A stretch of DNA of 64,000 nt from Breznakia pachnodae (lineage in GTDB: Bacteria > Bacillota_I > Bacilli_A > Erysipelotrichales > Erysipelotrichaceae). Position numbers and translations under genes: made by a program. Location: contig NZ_JAUSUR010000009.1 in the NCBI RefSeq assembly GCF_030814225.1, positions 1-64,000 of the forward strand, given 5' to 3'. This document shows, piece by piece, positions 54,711-63,942 of the stretch; the first letter of the stretch is position 1, and every line of letters begins with the position of its first letter. The notes below the pieces were generated by a model. The model was not told the origin of the DNA. It searched no databases and saw nothing but the letters and a program-made list of their open reading frames with translations.

Positions 54711-55721
54711 ATGAATGTAGGAATTATTGGAGCAGGTGCAATTATTAGCAACTTCTTTCAATTTGCATCAGAAGTTAAAGGAATGTCATTAAAGGCAATT
54801 TGTGCCACACCAACAGAAGAAGCAAAGATACTAGAAATGTGTAAAGAAAATAATATCCCATCTGCTTATACTGATGTAGATGTTATGTTGAAAGACGAGA
54901 CAATTGATACTGTATATGTAGCAGTGCCAAATCACTTACACTATTTATTTTGTAAGAAAGCATTAGAGTCAGGTAAACATGTTATCTGTGAGAAACCATT
55001 TACTTCTAATTATAAAGAAGCGTTAGAACTAGTAGAACTAACAAAAGCTAAAAATCTATTTTTGTTTGAAGCAGTATCAACTAGATATATTCCTAATGCA
55101 CTTAAAATTAAAGAAATGCTTCCTCAATTAGGAAACATTAAAATATTATCAATGAGTTATTCTCAATACTCATCAAGATATGATGCATTCAAAGCAGGTG
55201 AAGTATTACCAGCATTTAACCCCGATATGTCAGGTGGTGCATTGATGGATTTAAATATCTACAACATTAACTTTGCAGTTACTTTATTCGGTGCTCCTAA
55301 ACATATTAATTACGAAGCAAACATTGAACGAGGAATTGATACATCAGGTGTTCTTACTCTTGATTATGGTTCTTTCAAATGTGTCAGTGTTGCTGCTAAA
55401 GATTGTAAAGCACCAATATCTACATCAATCCAAGGTGATGAAGGATGCATTGTTATTCCTTCTAGTCTTAATGTAATCTCAAACTATAAAGTATTGATGA
55501 ATAAAACTGATGCAAAACAAATGAGTGCAGATGGTGGAGAAGAGGTTGACTACAATGAAGGAAAACACAGAATGTATCCTGAGTTTGTTGAGTTTGTAAG
55601 AATGATCAAAGAAAATGATATCAAAAAAATGCATGAAATGTTAGAGATAAGTTTAATCACAATGCAAATACAAACAGAAGCTAGAAAAAGCGCTGGTGTT
55701 GTATTTGCAGCTGATAAATAA
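54711..55721 (+). CDS. Gfo/Idh/MocA family NAD(P)-dependent oxidoreductase
   Basis: A 336-aa dehydrogenase with GIIGAGAIISNFFQFA, HVICEKPFTSNYKEALEL, YSQYSSRYDAFKAGEVLPAF and GGALMDLNIYNINF. Paralogue of the proteins at 10718-11710 and 62856-63845. Partner of the YdgJ-like enzyme before it, repeating the two-gene cassette of the 6-13 kb operon in the same order. A terminator follows at 55756-55799. Confidence 0.92.
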   Translation: MNVGIIGAGAIISNFFQFASEVKGMSLKAICATPTEEAKILEMCKENNIPSAYTDVDVMLKDETIDTVYVAVPNHLHYLFCKKALESGKHVICEKPFTSNYKEALELVELTKAKNLFLFEAVSTRYIPNALKIKEMLPQLGNIKILSMSYSQYSSRYDAFKAGEVLPAFNPDMSGGALMDLNIYNINFAVTLFGAPKHINYEANIERGIDTSGVLTLDYGSFKCVSVAAKDCKAPISTSIQGDEGCIVIPSSLNVISNYKVLMNKTDAKQMSADGGEEVDYNEGKHRMYPEFVEFVRMIKENDIKKMHEMLEISLITMQIQTEARKSAGVVFAADK

Positions 55722-55755
55722 CTAGGAAATCTATATACTAAAACAATATAAAACA

Positions 55756-55799
55756 TAAAGTATTTGCATACATTATAAGATAACACATGCAAATACTTT
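55756..55799 (+). terminator. Hairpin after the second Gfo/Idh pair
   Basis: AAAGTATTTGCAT (55757-55769) and ATGCAAATACTTT (55787-55799) form a 13-bp stem; only a short T-rich stretch follows, so some read-through to rpiR is possible. Confidence 0.65.
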
Positions 55800-55844
55800 A
55801 CTCTTTAATTATGGTATTATTAGATTAATAGTAGAGGTACTTTT

Positions 55845-56618
55845 ATGATTCTAGAAAAAATTAAAAATCAAAAGAATCTAACAACTCAGGAACGTGAAAT
55901 TGTTAGTTATATAGTTGCACATCCTGAAAGTGTTTTTGAAATGAATGCAAAACAATTGGCAGAAGCATTATATGTAAGTTCTCCTACAATTATTCGTTTT
56001 TGTAAGAAGATTGGATTTAAAGGATATCCTGATTTCCAACTAAGTTTTATTAAGGAAAATGTAGCTAGAAAGCACTATGAAGAGAATGCAGAAAACAAAG
56101 AAGTTGATGCTAGTAATGCACCTGAAATAATGGAAGAATTGTACCAATATGTTGTAAAGGAAACCAAACAACTAATTAATCAACAATCATTTTCAAGAAT
56201 TGTTACTTCTATGGTTAAAGCAAAGAGAATTGATTTTTATGCAAGTGATATCAATTATCCAAAGATTCAACAGATGTGTCTAAATCTAAATACACTTGAT
56301 ATTCAGGCACAGGCATTCAATACATTAAACCAATATTATTTAAGTCGAATGGATCCAAAAGATTGTGTCAGTGTGGTTGTAAGTCATAGTGGTAATAATC
56401 CAACTATGATTAAAACTGCATATGCTCTTCGTAAGCATAGTGTAACTACAATCGCTATCACTAGCAGCAGTGAAAGAGCATTAGAATTGGTATGTAATGA
56501 AAGCTTATATTTATTCTATACAGGTGATAAATTCTTATCACTTCAATATGGATTGTCTCTTGGTTACCTATTAGATATTTTGTATGCCTGTATTTTTGAA
56601 AAGAAACATAAGTTATAA
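55845..56618 (+). CDS. RpiR family transcriptional regulator
   Basis: A 257-aa regulator: HTH with MNAKQLAEALYVSSPTIIRFCKKIGFKGY and a C-terminal SIS domain with CVSVVVSHSGNNPTMI. It follows the Gfo/Idh pair in the same direction behind a hairpin and a likely -10 box (TATTAT), and may control the pair in response to a sugar phosphate. Confidence 0.92.
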   Translation: MILEKIKNQKNLTTQEREIVSYIVAHPESVFEMNAKQLAEALYVSSPTIIRFCKKIGFKGYPDFQLSFIKENVARKHYEENAENKEVDASNAPEIMEELYQYVVKETKQLINQQSFSRIVTSMVKAKRIDFYASDINYPKIQQMCLNLNTLDIQAQAFNTLNQYYLSRMDPKDCVSVVVSHSGNNPTMIKTAYALRKHSVTTIAITSSSERALELVCNESLYLFYTGDKFLSLQYGLSLGYLLDILYACIFEKKHKL

Positions 56619-56642
56619 AAATTACTGGATTAATAAAGAAAA

Positions 56643-56690
56643 TGAAACCATGAAATCTTCATATCTTTTGAAAATTTCATGGTTTTTTCT
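56643..56690. terminator. Bidirectional terminator between rpiR and the MATE gene
   Basis: AAACCATGAAAT (56645-56656) and ATTTCATGGTTT (56674-56685), 12-bp stem, T-runs on the plus strand and Ts on the minus strand after the mirror. Confidence 0.8.
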
Positions 56691-56705
56691 ATTACTTTAT
56701 TGTAT

Positions 56706-58061
56706 TTATGCTTCTGCTAACACAAACATCTCCTGTATATTAGGGCTCTTATAGAAGGAATACATTAACTGAATACCCATTGCACACCAGATTAGTGGTT
56801 CACAAAGAATAACACCCATATAACCCATTTCTGGTATTAGAATAACCACAAAAATGATTTTTCCAATAAACTCAATAATACTAGAAACAAGTGGTAATGT
56901 CTTACTTCCTAATCCCTGTAATGCATTTCTTACATTCAACACTATTCCCAATACCCCAAAGAATGGTGCATTGATCATCAGATATTTTGCTCCATTATCA
57001 ATTACTATTGCCTCACTGGAACCAGATAGAATCTGAATTAATGGTCTAGCTAAAATCAACATCAATACTGAAATAATAATACCCCACCCTATTGATAACA
57101 TGTTTGCATAGAATACTGATTTACGAACTCGATCCATCTGATTTGCACCTTTGTTTTGCGATACAAATGTCGAGATAGACATTGCAAGACTAGATACTGG
57201 AATCATAAAAAACATCGTCAATTTGCGTGCTCCTGTATGTGCTGCAATCGTCAAATATCCCAGTTCATTAATTGCGTATTGAAGAATCAATGTTCCACTT
57301 GATACAATTGCCATCATAAATCCCATCGATAATCCTTGTGACCAAAGATCTTTATACATTTCACTTCCTACATTAAAATGTACTCTATGTGGAACTAAAA
57401 TTTTTGCTTTTCTTAAAATATAGAAAATACATAAGACTCCAGATACTCCCTGCGCAATTACTGTCGCAACTGCTGCACCTTGAATTCCCATATCAAACTG
57501 TGTAATTAATAATAAATCCAATACTACATTTAATAATGCAGATAGTATTAAGAATACTAAAGGCATCACACTATTTCCGATTGCTCTTAATAATCCAGCA
57601 CATAAGTTATAAAGAAAGGTAACACCAATTGCAATAGTAATCACAAAGATATAACTATATGCTTCATCAATAATCGCTTCTGGTGTGTTTAATAATTCTA
57701 ATAATGGATATAAAAGAAAGCTACATAATGCCATAACAACAACTGTAACAACTGCACCAATTACAATTGATCCAGCTACTGACTTCTTTATCTTATCTTC
57801 ATCCATTGCACCATAACTTCGTGCAGTTACAATACTTAATCCATTACCAATTCCTAATGCAAATCCAATTAATAAATCATATACTGGTGTACTTGCACCA
57901 ATTGCTGCTAATGATACATCCCCCAAATAGTTACCAACAATCATGGTATCAATTGTGTTGTATAGTTGTTGGAAAAAATTAGATATCAGCAGTGGTAATG
58001 CAAACAGCAAAACTGATTTTAATATATTTCCATTTAATAAATCTACTTTTAATTTAAACAT
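56706..58061 (-). CDS. MATE family efflux transporter
   Basis: A 451-aa protein with twelve predicted helices. FALPLLISNFFQQLYNTIDTMIVGNYLGDVSLAAIGAS at the start and VSQNKGANQMDRVRKS in the middle are characteristic of the NorM/DinF-like MATE family, which export cationic drugs or metabolites in exchange for Na+ or H+. Single gene, converging on rpiR. Confidence 0.93.
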   Translation of the reverse strand: MFKLKVDLLNGNILKSVLLFALPLLISNFFQQLYNTIDTMIVGNYLGDVSLAAIGASTPVYDLLIGFALGIGNGLSIVTARSYGAMDEDKIKKSVAGSIVIGAVVTVVVMALCSFLLYPLLELLNTPEAIIDEAYSYIFVITIAIGVTFLYNLCAGLLRAIGNSVMPLVFLILSALLNVVLDLLLITQFDMGIQGAAVATVIAQGVSGVLCIFYILRKAKILVPHRVHFNVGSEMYKDLWSQGLSMGFMMAIVSSGTLILQYAINELGYLTIAAHTGARKLTMFFMIPVSSLAMSISTFVSQNKGANQMDRVRKSVFYANMLSIGWGIIISVLMLILARPLIQILSGSSEAIVIDNGAKYLMINAPFFGVLGIVLNVRNALQGLGSKTLPLVSSIIEFIGKIIFVVILIPEMGYMGVILCEPLIWCAMGIQLMYSFYKSPNIQEMFVLAEA

Positions 58062-58177
58062 ATGTTCCCCCTAATCTATTATCTATTCTACAGTGTATAG
58101 TAACTTCCAAGTCAATAGTTTTTTCTAAGAAAATGAAATTTTGTAGTTTAATTTTGAAATTCAATAAGTTACAAAAA

Positions 58178-58203
58178 TGAAAACGAACGCTTTCGTCCGT
58201 TTC
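58178..58203 (-). terminator. Terminator of the flavin reductase gene
   Basis: AAACGAACG-cttt-CGTCCGTTT hairpin with one internal mismatch, followed on the minus strand by TTTTCATTTTTG. Confidence 0.7.
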
Positions 58204-58224
58204 TTTATTTATTACCTTTAGATT

Positions 58225-58785
58225 TTACTTTATCTGATTTCCATCTTTAAATGCATTACCAACTTTAGCACCTAACCCAATATAAGAATTATTTGATGCA
58301 TCAAACGTAATTGGTTTTAACTTTAATGGATTGATCTGTCCATTATCGTCTAGAATCTCTTCATCAACACTTACATTTATAATTGTACCTACTAGAAGTT
58401 CACTCTCTTCATCATAACTTTCCAAACGACATTCTAAAGTCATTGGTAATTCAGCGAAAGTAGGAGCATCTGCATGTTCGCTTTTCTCAATAGTCCAGTT
58501 TGTTTTATCTAATTTATTCAGATTTTTATTTCCTGATACAATACCTACATAATCGCAGACAATCACTTCATCTTCTGTTGCCATACTAACCGTAAATTCT
58601 TTTTTGTTTAGAATATTTTTAACCGTTTTATGAGTAGCTGATAAATATAAAGCTACTTTCTTAAAATCAGCAATACTTCCCCAAGCTGCATTCATTGCAT
58701 TCGCAACTCCATTTTGATCATATGTTCCTATAATTAATACTGGCTGTGGATACATAAATGGCTTAGCACCTAAATTTTTTCTCAT
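58225..58785 (-). CDS. Flavin reductase family protein
   Basis: A 186-aa FMN-binding split-barrel protein (flavin reductase-like domain). YPQPVLIIGTYDQNGVANAMNAAWGS is the typical first part, followed by LSATHKTVKNILNKKEFTVSM and a conserved late GLGAKVGNAF. I start at ATG 58785, 6 bases after GGAGG. Such proteins reduce flavins or bind FMN in redox stress; the exact role is open. Single gene. Confidence 0.9.
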   Translation of the reverse strand: MRKNLGAKPFMYPQPVLIIGTYDQNGVANAMNAAWGSIADFKKVALYLSATHKTVKNILNKKEFTVSMATEDEVIVCDYVGIVSGNKNLNKLDKTNWTIEKSEHADAPTFAELPMTLECRLESYDEESELLVGTIINVSVDEEILDDNGQINPLKLKPITFDASNNSYIGLGAKVGNAFKDGNQIK

Positions 58786-58922
58786 TTCTTCCTCCATTCG
58801 TTTTAACATTTATCAAATTATTTATAACTATACTATAACACTTAGAGTTCACTACAACACAAGTATTATTTTCTTTATATAGATATAGTTAGATAACTGC
58901 TTTCCTAAAGTCTATATAGCTT

Positions 58923-58948
58923 AAAAACACAACTTACTGTTGTGTCTT
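58923..58948 (-). terminator. Terminator after the 74-aa membrane protein gene
   Basis: AACACAAC-ttact-GTTGTGT hairpin, T-run on the minus strand. Confidence 0.7.
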
Positions 58949-58998
58949 GGTTTCAGTATAAATTTGTCTTCCATTTATGCAACTAGGTTAAATTATTA

Positions 58999-59223
58999 TT
59001 ACCTAGGAAATACCGTCATAACTGCCCACATAATTGTAGCAGCTACAAAAAAGATTGTTACATATAAAGTCATCCTTTTACCATCCTCTTTATAGTCAAA
59101 ATAGCTACTTGCTGCAATTAACCCACATATTATTATCCATACAAAGTTTGTATACGCCATAGGAATTATAAAAAAGTTTAAAAGAATAAGTACTCCTGTT
59201 ACTACTTTAATCGTATCCTTCAT
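58999..59223 (-). CDS. Small membrane protein, 74 aa
   Basis: A hydrophobic protein with three short membrane segments (about 5-20, 24-40 and 53-70) around the charged loop YFDYKEDGKRM. The start has an AGAGGTGG site. No family recognised. Own terminator downstream; separated from the YczE-like gene by 62 bases. Confidence 0.7.
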   Translation of the reverse strand: MKDTIKVVTGVLILLNFFIIPMAYTNFVWIIICGLIAASSYFDYKEDGKRMTLYVTIFFVAATIMWAVMTVFPR

Positions 59224-59285
59224 ACAACCACCTCTTTAGTTATATTATATAACTAAATCTTAAATTTATCTATTCAAGAATAAAT

Positions 59286-59927
59286 TTAATTAATTTGGAT
59301 ACTTAATGCCTTATGAATTTTAGGATGAATCGAAGATGTAAATAAATCAATGAGTGGTCCAAATAACACCACTCCAATAATTGTTCCTACACCTAATGTT
59401 AATTCATTACCTAAAGCAAATGTAATAATTAAGACGATTGCCATACTTATCACATCAGCCAGCTGACGGATTCTTCCAAATCCAAGTTTACTATTTTTTG
59501 ATAAAACCTTGCATAAACTTTCTAATGGGAATCCTACAAAGTCTAATGACATTACAAAACTAACAGCAAATGCGGCAATGATGGTTCCCATCACTACCGC
59601 GATTGTTCTCACGACAAGATTTGTTACTTCTATTTGTCCTAATACTTGGTAAAGGAAGAAGTTAAGTACGGATCCAAATATTACTGCAATTGCAATTTGC
59701 AATATATATGTAATTAATGATTTTGGTCGTACAATAATCAGTTGTGCAACTACACATGATATATTAATAATCATAGATACTGTACCAATCTTAAGACTGG
59801 TTACACCACTGATGCTTTGACTAAGTGCATCCCATGCACTAGCACCAATTGCTCCTTTGATGACAAAGGAAGTTCCCATCGCACAAACGACAACTCCAAC
59901 AAATAAAAGTAAACTTTTCTTATACAT
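59286..59927 (-). CDS. YczE/YitT-like membrane protein
   Basis: A 213-aa integral membrane protein with five or six helices; GAIGASAWDALSQSISGVTSLKIGTVSMIIN is the typical first part of the YczE/YyaS/YitT group, whose function is poorly known. It starts 3 bases after the lactonase-like gene, so is part of the operon 63845-59286. Confidence 0.85.
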   Translation of the reverse strand: MYKKSLLLFVGVVVCAMGTSFVIKGAIGASAWDALSQSISGVTSLKIGTVSMIINISCVVAQLIIVRPKSLITYILQIAIAVIFGSVLNFFLYQVLGQIEVTNLVVRTIAVVMGTIIAAFAVSFVMSLDFVGFPLESLCKVLSKNSKLGFGRIRQLADVISMAIVLIITFALGNELTLGVGTIIGVVLFGPLIDLFTSSIHPKIHKALSIQIN

Positions 59928-59930
59928 AAC

Positions 59931-60899
59931 TTATATATTCTCCTTATTGGCAAATGTAATTGGCTGATCAATTTCCAGATATGTATCCAGTTTCACCAAT
60001 TTATCATTTTCTATTTTCATTACTTCAATACGATTGCTATAAGAACATGTGATAAACATATACTCTTGTTCACTGGTTAAGTCTCTTGGCATTTCCCCAC
60101 AGGCTTGCGAATCAAGATATATCAGTAATCCATTCTTATCAATCTTAAATAATGCAATTTCATTCTTCACACGAATCGTTGCACATACATAAGTACCTGA
60201 CTTATCAACAAATATTCCTCCACAGAAATCAACATCAATCGTTGCTCCAGGAATATCAATACGTTGTAGTTCATCAAAGTCCTCTGTATCAAATACCACT
60301 ATCTGATTCGTTCTCTGCATTAATAAATATGCTCGTTTTCCATTTGGATGTAACGGCATCAGTCTTGGTGATTCATTTCCAAAACTAATTTTCTTTTCAA
60401 TTTCTAATTCTTTATTGTTGTCCTGATATACATATAGCATATCATTTCCATTATCCAGTGCATAAATTCTTCCATCATTAAGTAAATTGATGTAATGAGA
60501 TTTTCCACCTTCGTACTCTATTGTATCAATTTCGCTGTCTTTATGAAAGTCTATAATTGCATCTACTCCAGATGAAAAACTTGAAAAATATCCATAGTCT
60601 TTATTTTTCATTACACCATAACTATAAAAGTATTCTGTATTTAGAAAACGACTCTCATTTAATTTATCATTTTCTAACGAAAAAACTTTTATTCCGGTTT
60701 GATTACCATCTGCTACTGGTACTAATACCTGCTCCTTATTCCATAGAATAAAGTTAATTTTTCCACCTACACGAGCATCATCAATTATTTCAAATGTCTG
60801 AAGTTCAGGCTGATACCTGCAATACATAATTCCACTTTTGCTATATCCTTCTTTACCATAGTAACATATCATCATTTCAATTGATTTATCTTGATTCAT
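59931..60899 (-). CDS. Lactonase-like beta-propeller protein (6-phosphogluconolactonase Pgl type)
   Basis: A 322-aa cytoplasmic protein with seven propeller blades; SPRLMPLHPNGKRAYLLMQRTNQIVVFD and a late CGEMPRDLTSEQEYMFITC are typical of the lactonase family (PF10282). Members hydrolyse sugar lactones such as 6-phosphogluconolactone. In an operon with a Gfo/Idh dehydrogenase, which makes lactones from aldoses, this is a fitting partner. Start at ATG 60899 behind a GGAG site. Confidence 0.85.
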   Translation of the reverse strand: MNQDKSIEMMICYYGKEGYSKSGIMYCRYQPELQTFEIIDDARVGGKINFILWNKEQVLVPVADGNQTGIKVFSLENDKLNESRFLNTEYFYSYGVMKNKDYGYFSSFSSGVDAIIDFHKDSEIDTIEYEGGKSHYINLLNDGRIYALDNGNDMLYVYQDNNKELEIEKKISFGNESPRLMPLHPNGKRAYLLMQRTNQIVVFDTEDFDELQRIDIPGATIDVDFCGGIFVDKSGTYVCATIRVKNEIALFKIDKNGLLIYLDSQACGEMPRDLTSEQEYMFITCSYSNRIEVMKIENDKLVKLDTYLEIDQPITFANKENI

Positions 60900-60982
60900 A
60901 CAGTTTCTCCAATCCTAATTCTATTACTTTTTTCTTCACTATATATAATAGTTTAATTCTTTAAAACAACTAGATACTTCTA

Positions 60983-61816
60983 TTATTCTTCAAATACAGT
61001 ATTAATAAATGTTCGAATTGGTGTATTGTATTTCTCGCAGGCATAGAAATCTATTCCATGAGTTCCATCTTCTACAATATCCAATGTACAAGGTACACCC
61101 TTTTCTTTTAATGCATCTGCAAATCGATAAGAATATTCAATTGGAACTGATGTATCCTTTTTACCATGCAGTAAATAAAATGGTGGTTGTGCACCATCAA
61201 TCAAAGATAATACATCATATGTCTTTAATAGATTTAATAATTCATCACCTTGTTTTCCAAATGATTTCTCATCTAGAATTACATCATTTATCTTCATTAC
61301 CTGATTTGTATCAATTTGATACTTATGATATGCATATAGATCAATAGGTGCATAGAAACTAATTACTCCAGCTAATTTATATACTTCAGTTGTATGATAT
61401 TGAATTCCAATGCTGCTAGCGATAAAGCCACCATGCGTTTCTCCCCACAATAGAATCTTATCTTTGTCTAAATGATACTCGTCCTGACTAGCCAGAAAAC
61501 TAATTGCATCTACACAATCATATACAATGCTTGGATAGACTACCTCATCATTCAAACGATAATTAATACTAGCTACCGCATATCCATCCTGCAGACAATT
61601 CAATATCCCTGTAAGATGTCGACCTTTATCACTACCTACAAATCCACCACCATGGATAAATACAACAACTGGATATTTCTCTTTCTTAATACTTGGAAGA
61701 TATAAATCTAATGTATTCTTTGATGAATCAGTTTTATATGCAATGTCGTAGATACAAGTACCATCACCCAATAAATCATACTTTCCATCAACTAATTGAT
61801 AATCTTTAAATTCCAT
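60983..61816 (-). CDS. Alpha/beta hydrolase, BD-FAE/HSL-like, with Thr at the nucleophile position
   Basis: A 277-aa esterase-like protein. The oxyanion segment is IHGGGFVGSD (about 54-63), the nucleophile elbow reads WGETHGGFIA, so the usual Ser of GESAGG is Thr127 (codon ACG), and the late residues are LHGKKDTSVP and EDGTHGIDFY. Start taken at ATG 61816 behind AAGGAG; the longer frame would overlap the SDR gene. Ser-to-Thr changes in this fold usually lower or abolish esterase activity, so it may act slowly, or not as an esterase. Confidence 0.85.
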   Translation of the reverse strand: MEFKDYQLVDGKYDLLGDGTCIYDIAYKTDSSKNTLDLYLPSIKKEKYPVVVFIHGGGFVGSDKGRHLTGILNCLQDGYAVASINYRLNDEVVYPSIVYDCVDAISFLASQDEYHLDKDKILLWGETHGGFIASSIGIQYHTTEVYKLAGVISFYAPIDLYAYHKYQIDTNQVMKINDVILDEKSFGKQGDELLNLLKTYDVLSLIDGAQPPFYLLHGKKDTSVPIEYSYRFADALKEKGVPCTLDIVEDGTHGIDFYACEKYNTPIRTFINTVFEE

Positions 61817-61826
61817 AAGTTGCTCC

Positions 61827-62849
61827 TTACAGTTTTCCATCTAATGAAGAAATCATTTCTTCGTATAATGCAATTGTTTTATCACACCACTCATCAAATT
61901 CTGGTTCTTCTTTCTTTTGCTCAGGATGTGCATCCATAAATTCTAAATACAGTTCTAGCCCTTTTTTATAACTGATTTTACATTCAAACTCAGGATTTTT
62001 CGCTTGTACTTTTGAAATATCAAAAATGTTTGACCAACGTTTATCACCTTGTATTGAACCCATAAAATTATATGTTTTAGATAGTTTTAAAATATCAGTA
62101 CCAATATAGACAGGCTTGTATTCTACATTCAACAACTCTGCAAGTGCCTGATAAATCATATCCCATGTATGAGGTTCTGGATTCATAATTTGATAGATTT
62201 CACCAATTGTTGTATCATTCGCTACCAGTTTATAAAAACCTTCGGCAAAATCATCAGCATGTGTACTAGCCCAGACTGACTGACCATCACCATGAATTAT
62301 TACTTTTTTACCACGAAGCATTCTACTTACCACTGGCCAGCAACCTCCACCTTTTACACTTAGTGGAATACGATGATCCGAATATGTCTGGGTTGGTCTT
62401 ACAATAGTAGCAGGAAATCCAGTCGCTTCTTTTGCATCCAAGAATACTTTTTCTGCTGCTGCCTTTGATTGACCATAGTCAGAATATTCATTACCAATTG
62501 CACAAGTCTCATCAATGTTGCAAGTAACTTCATGATTCAATACACATACTGTACTGATATAAATAAACTGTTTCGTTTTTCCTTGGAAAATCTCTACATT
62601 GTTTTTCGCATCTGCAGGACTCCATACAATAAAGTTAATTACACTATCAAAAGAATAATCTTTCATAATCTCTTTCATTGTTTCAACTTCCTGAATGTTT
62701 CCTTTGATGTGATTTACTCCCTGTGGAAGTTTACCGTTGTTTGTACCACGATTTAAAACATAAAGTTCTACATCTTTGTCATCTGCTAACTTCTTTGTGA
62801 TCGGAGAAGAAATTGTCCCAGTACCACCAATGATTAATACCTTTTTCAT
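61827..62849 (-). CDS. NAD-dependent epimerase/dehydratase (extended SDR)
   Basis: A 340-aa protein of the extended SDR family. Nucleotide-binding motif VLIIGGTGTISSPITKKL, VVNF/SVINFIVW region, FIYISTVCV, then a YGQSKAAAEK active site with Tyr and Lys. Probably acts on a sugar or sugar nucleotide. It lies 6 bases after the Gfo/Idh gene and 10 bases before the hydrolase gene, so is co-transcribed with both. Confidence 0.9.
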   Translation of the reverse strand: MKKVLIIGGTGTISSPITKKLADDKDVELYVLNRGTNNGKLPQGVNHIKGNIQEVETMKEIMKDYSFDSVINFIVWSPADAKNNVEIFQGKTKQFIYISTVCVLNHEVTCNIDETCAIGNEYSDYGQSKAAAEKVFLDAKEATGFPATIVRPTQTYSDHRIPLSVKGGGCWPVVSRMLRGKKVIIHGDGQSVWASTHADDFAEGFYKLVANDTTIGEIYQIMNPEPHTWDMIYQALAELLNVEYKPVYIGTDILKLSKTYNFMGSIQGDKRWSNIFDISKVQAKNPEFECKISYKKGLELYLEFMDAHPEQKKEEPEFDEWCDKTIALYEEMISSLDGKL

Positions 62850-62855
62850 ATTTAC

Positions 62856-63845
62856 CTACTTTCTGTCTGCTGCAAATTCAAGATTTGCACTCTTTCTACC
62901 ATCATCTAAAACTTTCATTGCAATTAATGTATCGTTCAGATATGTTTCCATCCGTGCATAATCTTTTTCTTTAATGATTTCAAATAATGAACGGAATTCA
63001 CTTTCCATTGCATCATCAATTTCATCCAAATCAATTCCATATTGTTTATCACCAAGTACAACATTTACATTTGCTACTTGTGCTGGCATTGATCTTACCT
63101 CAATATAACCTTTTGTCCCTTGCATTGTGACATATGCTGGACTCGCTGAATCTTTCGCTGCACAACATACTGCTTTGAATGTCCCATAATCAAGAATTAG
63201 AATTCCTGATGTATCGATTCCATTATATCCTTTATTTGGATAATACTGTACTGTTTCTGGTTTTCCAAATAAACTCACTACAAAATGAACATTATATACA
63301 TTAATGTCATATAAACATCCTCCAGATAATTCAGGGTCAAATGCTGGTAATACTACATGTTCTAAATATTTATCATATCTTCTGGAGTATTGTGAGTAAT
63401 TACACTGCATCATTTTTATATCACCTAATGAAGGAATGGTATTTTTTATTTCTTCAAAGTTCTTCAGCGTACGTAATCTCACTGCTCCAAACAACATACG
63501 ATTTTGTTGTTTCGCTAATTCTGCTAATTCTTTTGCTTCTGCATATGTAGAAGTAAATGGTTTCTCACAAATAACATGTTTGTTTGCCAACAATGCTTTT
63601 TTCGCAAACTCGTAATGTGTACTATTAATAACTCCAATATAAATTGTGCCATAACTACTGTCTTCTAAAAACTGATCTATATTGTCATATAAGTTATCAA
63701 TCTTATATTTATTCACTACCTCTTGTGCTGACTCTTTATCTACACTTCGACAATACATTGCTGTACACTTTACATCATCAATTCGCTCATAGATATCAAG
63801 TGCTACCTGAACAATTAGTCCAGATCCTATAATTCCTATATTCAT
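62856..63845 (-). CDS. Gfo/Idh/MocA family NAD(P)-dependent oxidoreductase
   Basis: A 329-aa dehydrogenase with GIIGSGLIVQVALDIYERI, HVICEKPFTSTYAEAKEL, YSQYSRRYDKYLEHVVLPAF and GGCLYDINVYNVHF. Third copy of the subgroup also at 10718-11710 and 54711-55721. First gene of the operon Gfo/Idh-SDR-hydrolase-lactonase-YczE, starting behind AAGGAGG. Confidence 0.92.
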   Translation of the reverse strand: MNIGIIGSGLIVQVALDIYERIDDVKCTAMYCRSVDKESAQEVVNKYKIDNLYDNIDQFLEDSSYGTIYIGVINSTHYEFAKKALLANKHVICEKPFTSTYAEAKELAELAKQQNRMLFGAVRLRTLKNFEEIKNTIPSLGDIKMMQCNYSQYSRRYDKYLEHVVLPAFDPELSGGCLYDINVYNVHFVVSLFGKPETVQYYPNKGYNGIDTSGILILDYGTFKAVCCAAKDSASPAYVTMQGTKGYIEVRSMPAQVANVNVVLGDKQYGIDLDEIDDAMESEFRSLFEIIKEKDYARMETYLNDTLIAMKVLDDGRKSANLEFAADRK

Positions 63846-63867
63846 GTATTTCCTCCTTAAAATCCCA

Positions 63868-63922
63868 TATTAAAAAGAGCAGATCAGTGTTCATACTATT
63901 TATTTGTAAGAAACTGATCTGC
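63868..63922 (-). terminator. Terminator of the gene entering from the right edge
   Basis: AGCAGATCAGT (63878-63888) and AACTGATCTGCT (63911-63922) form an 11-bp stem; CTTTTTAA follows on the minus strand, just before the ribosome binding site of the Gfo/Idh gene. Confidence 0.8.
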
Positions 63923-63942
63923 TAATAATTCTCTAGTTGTGA

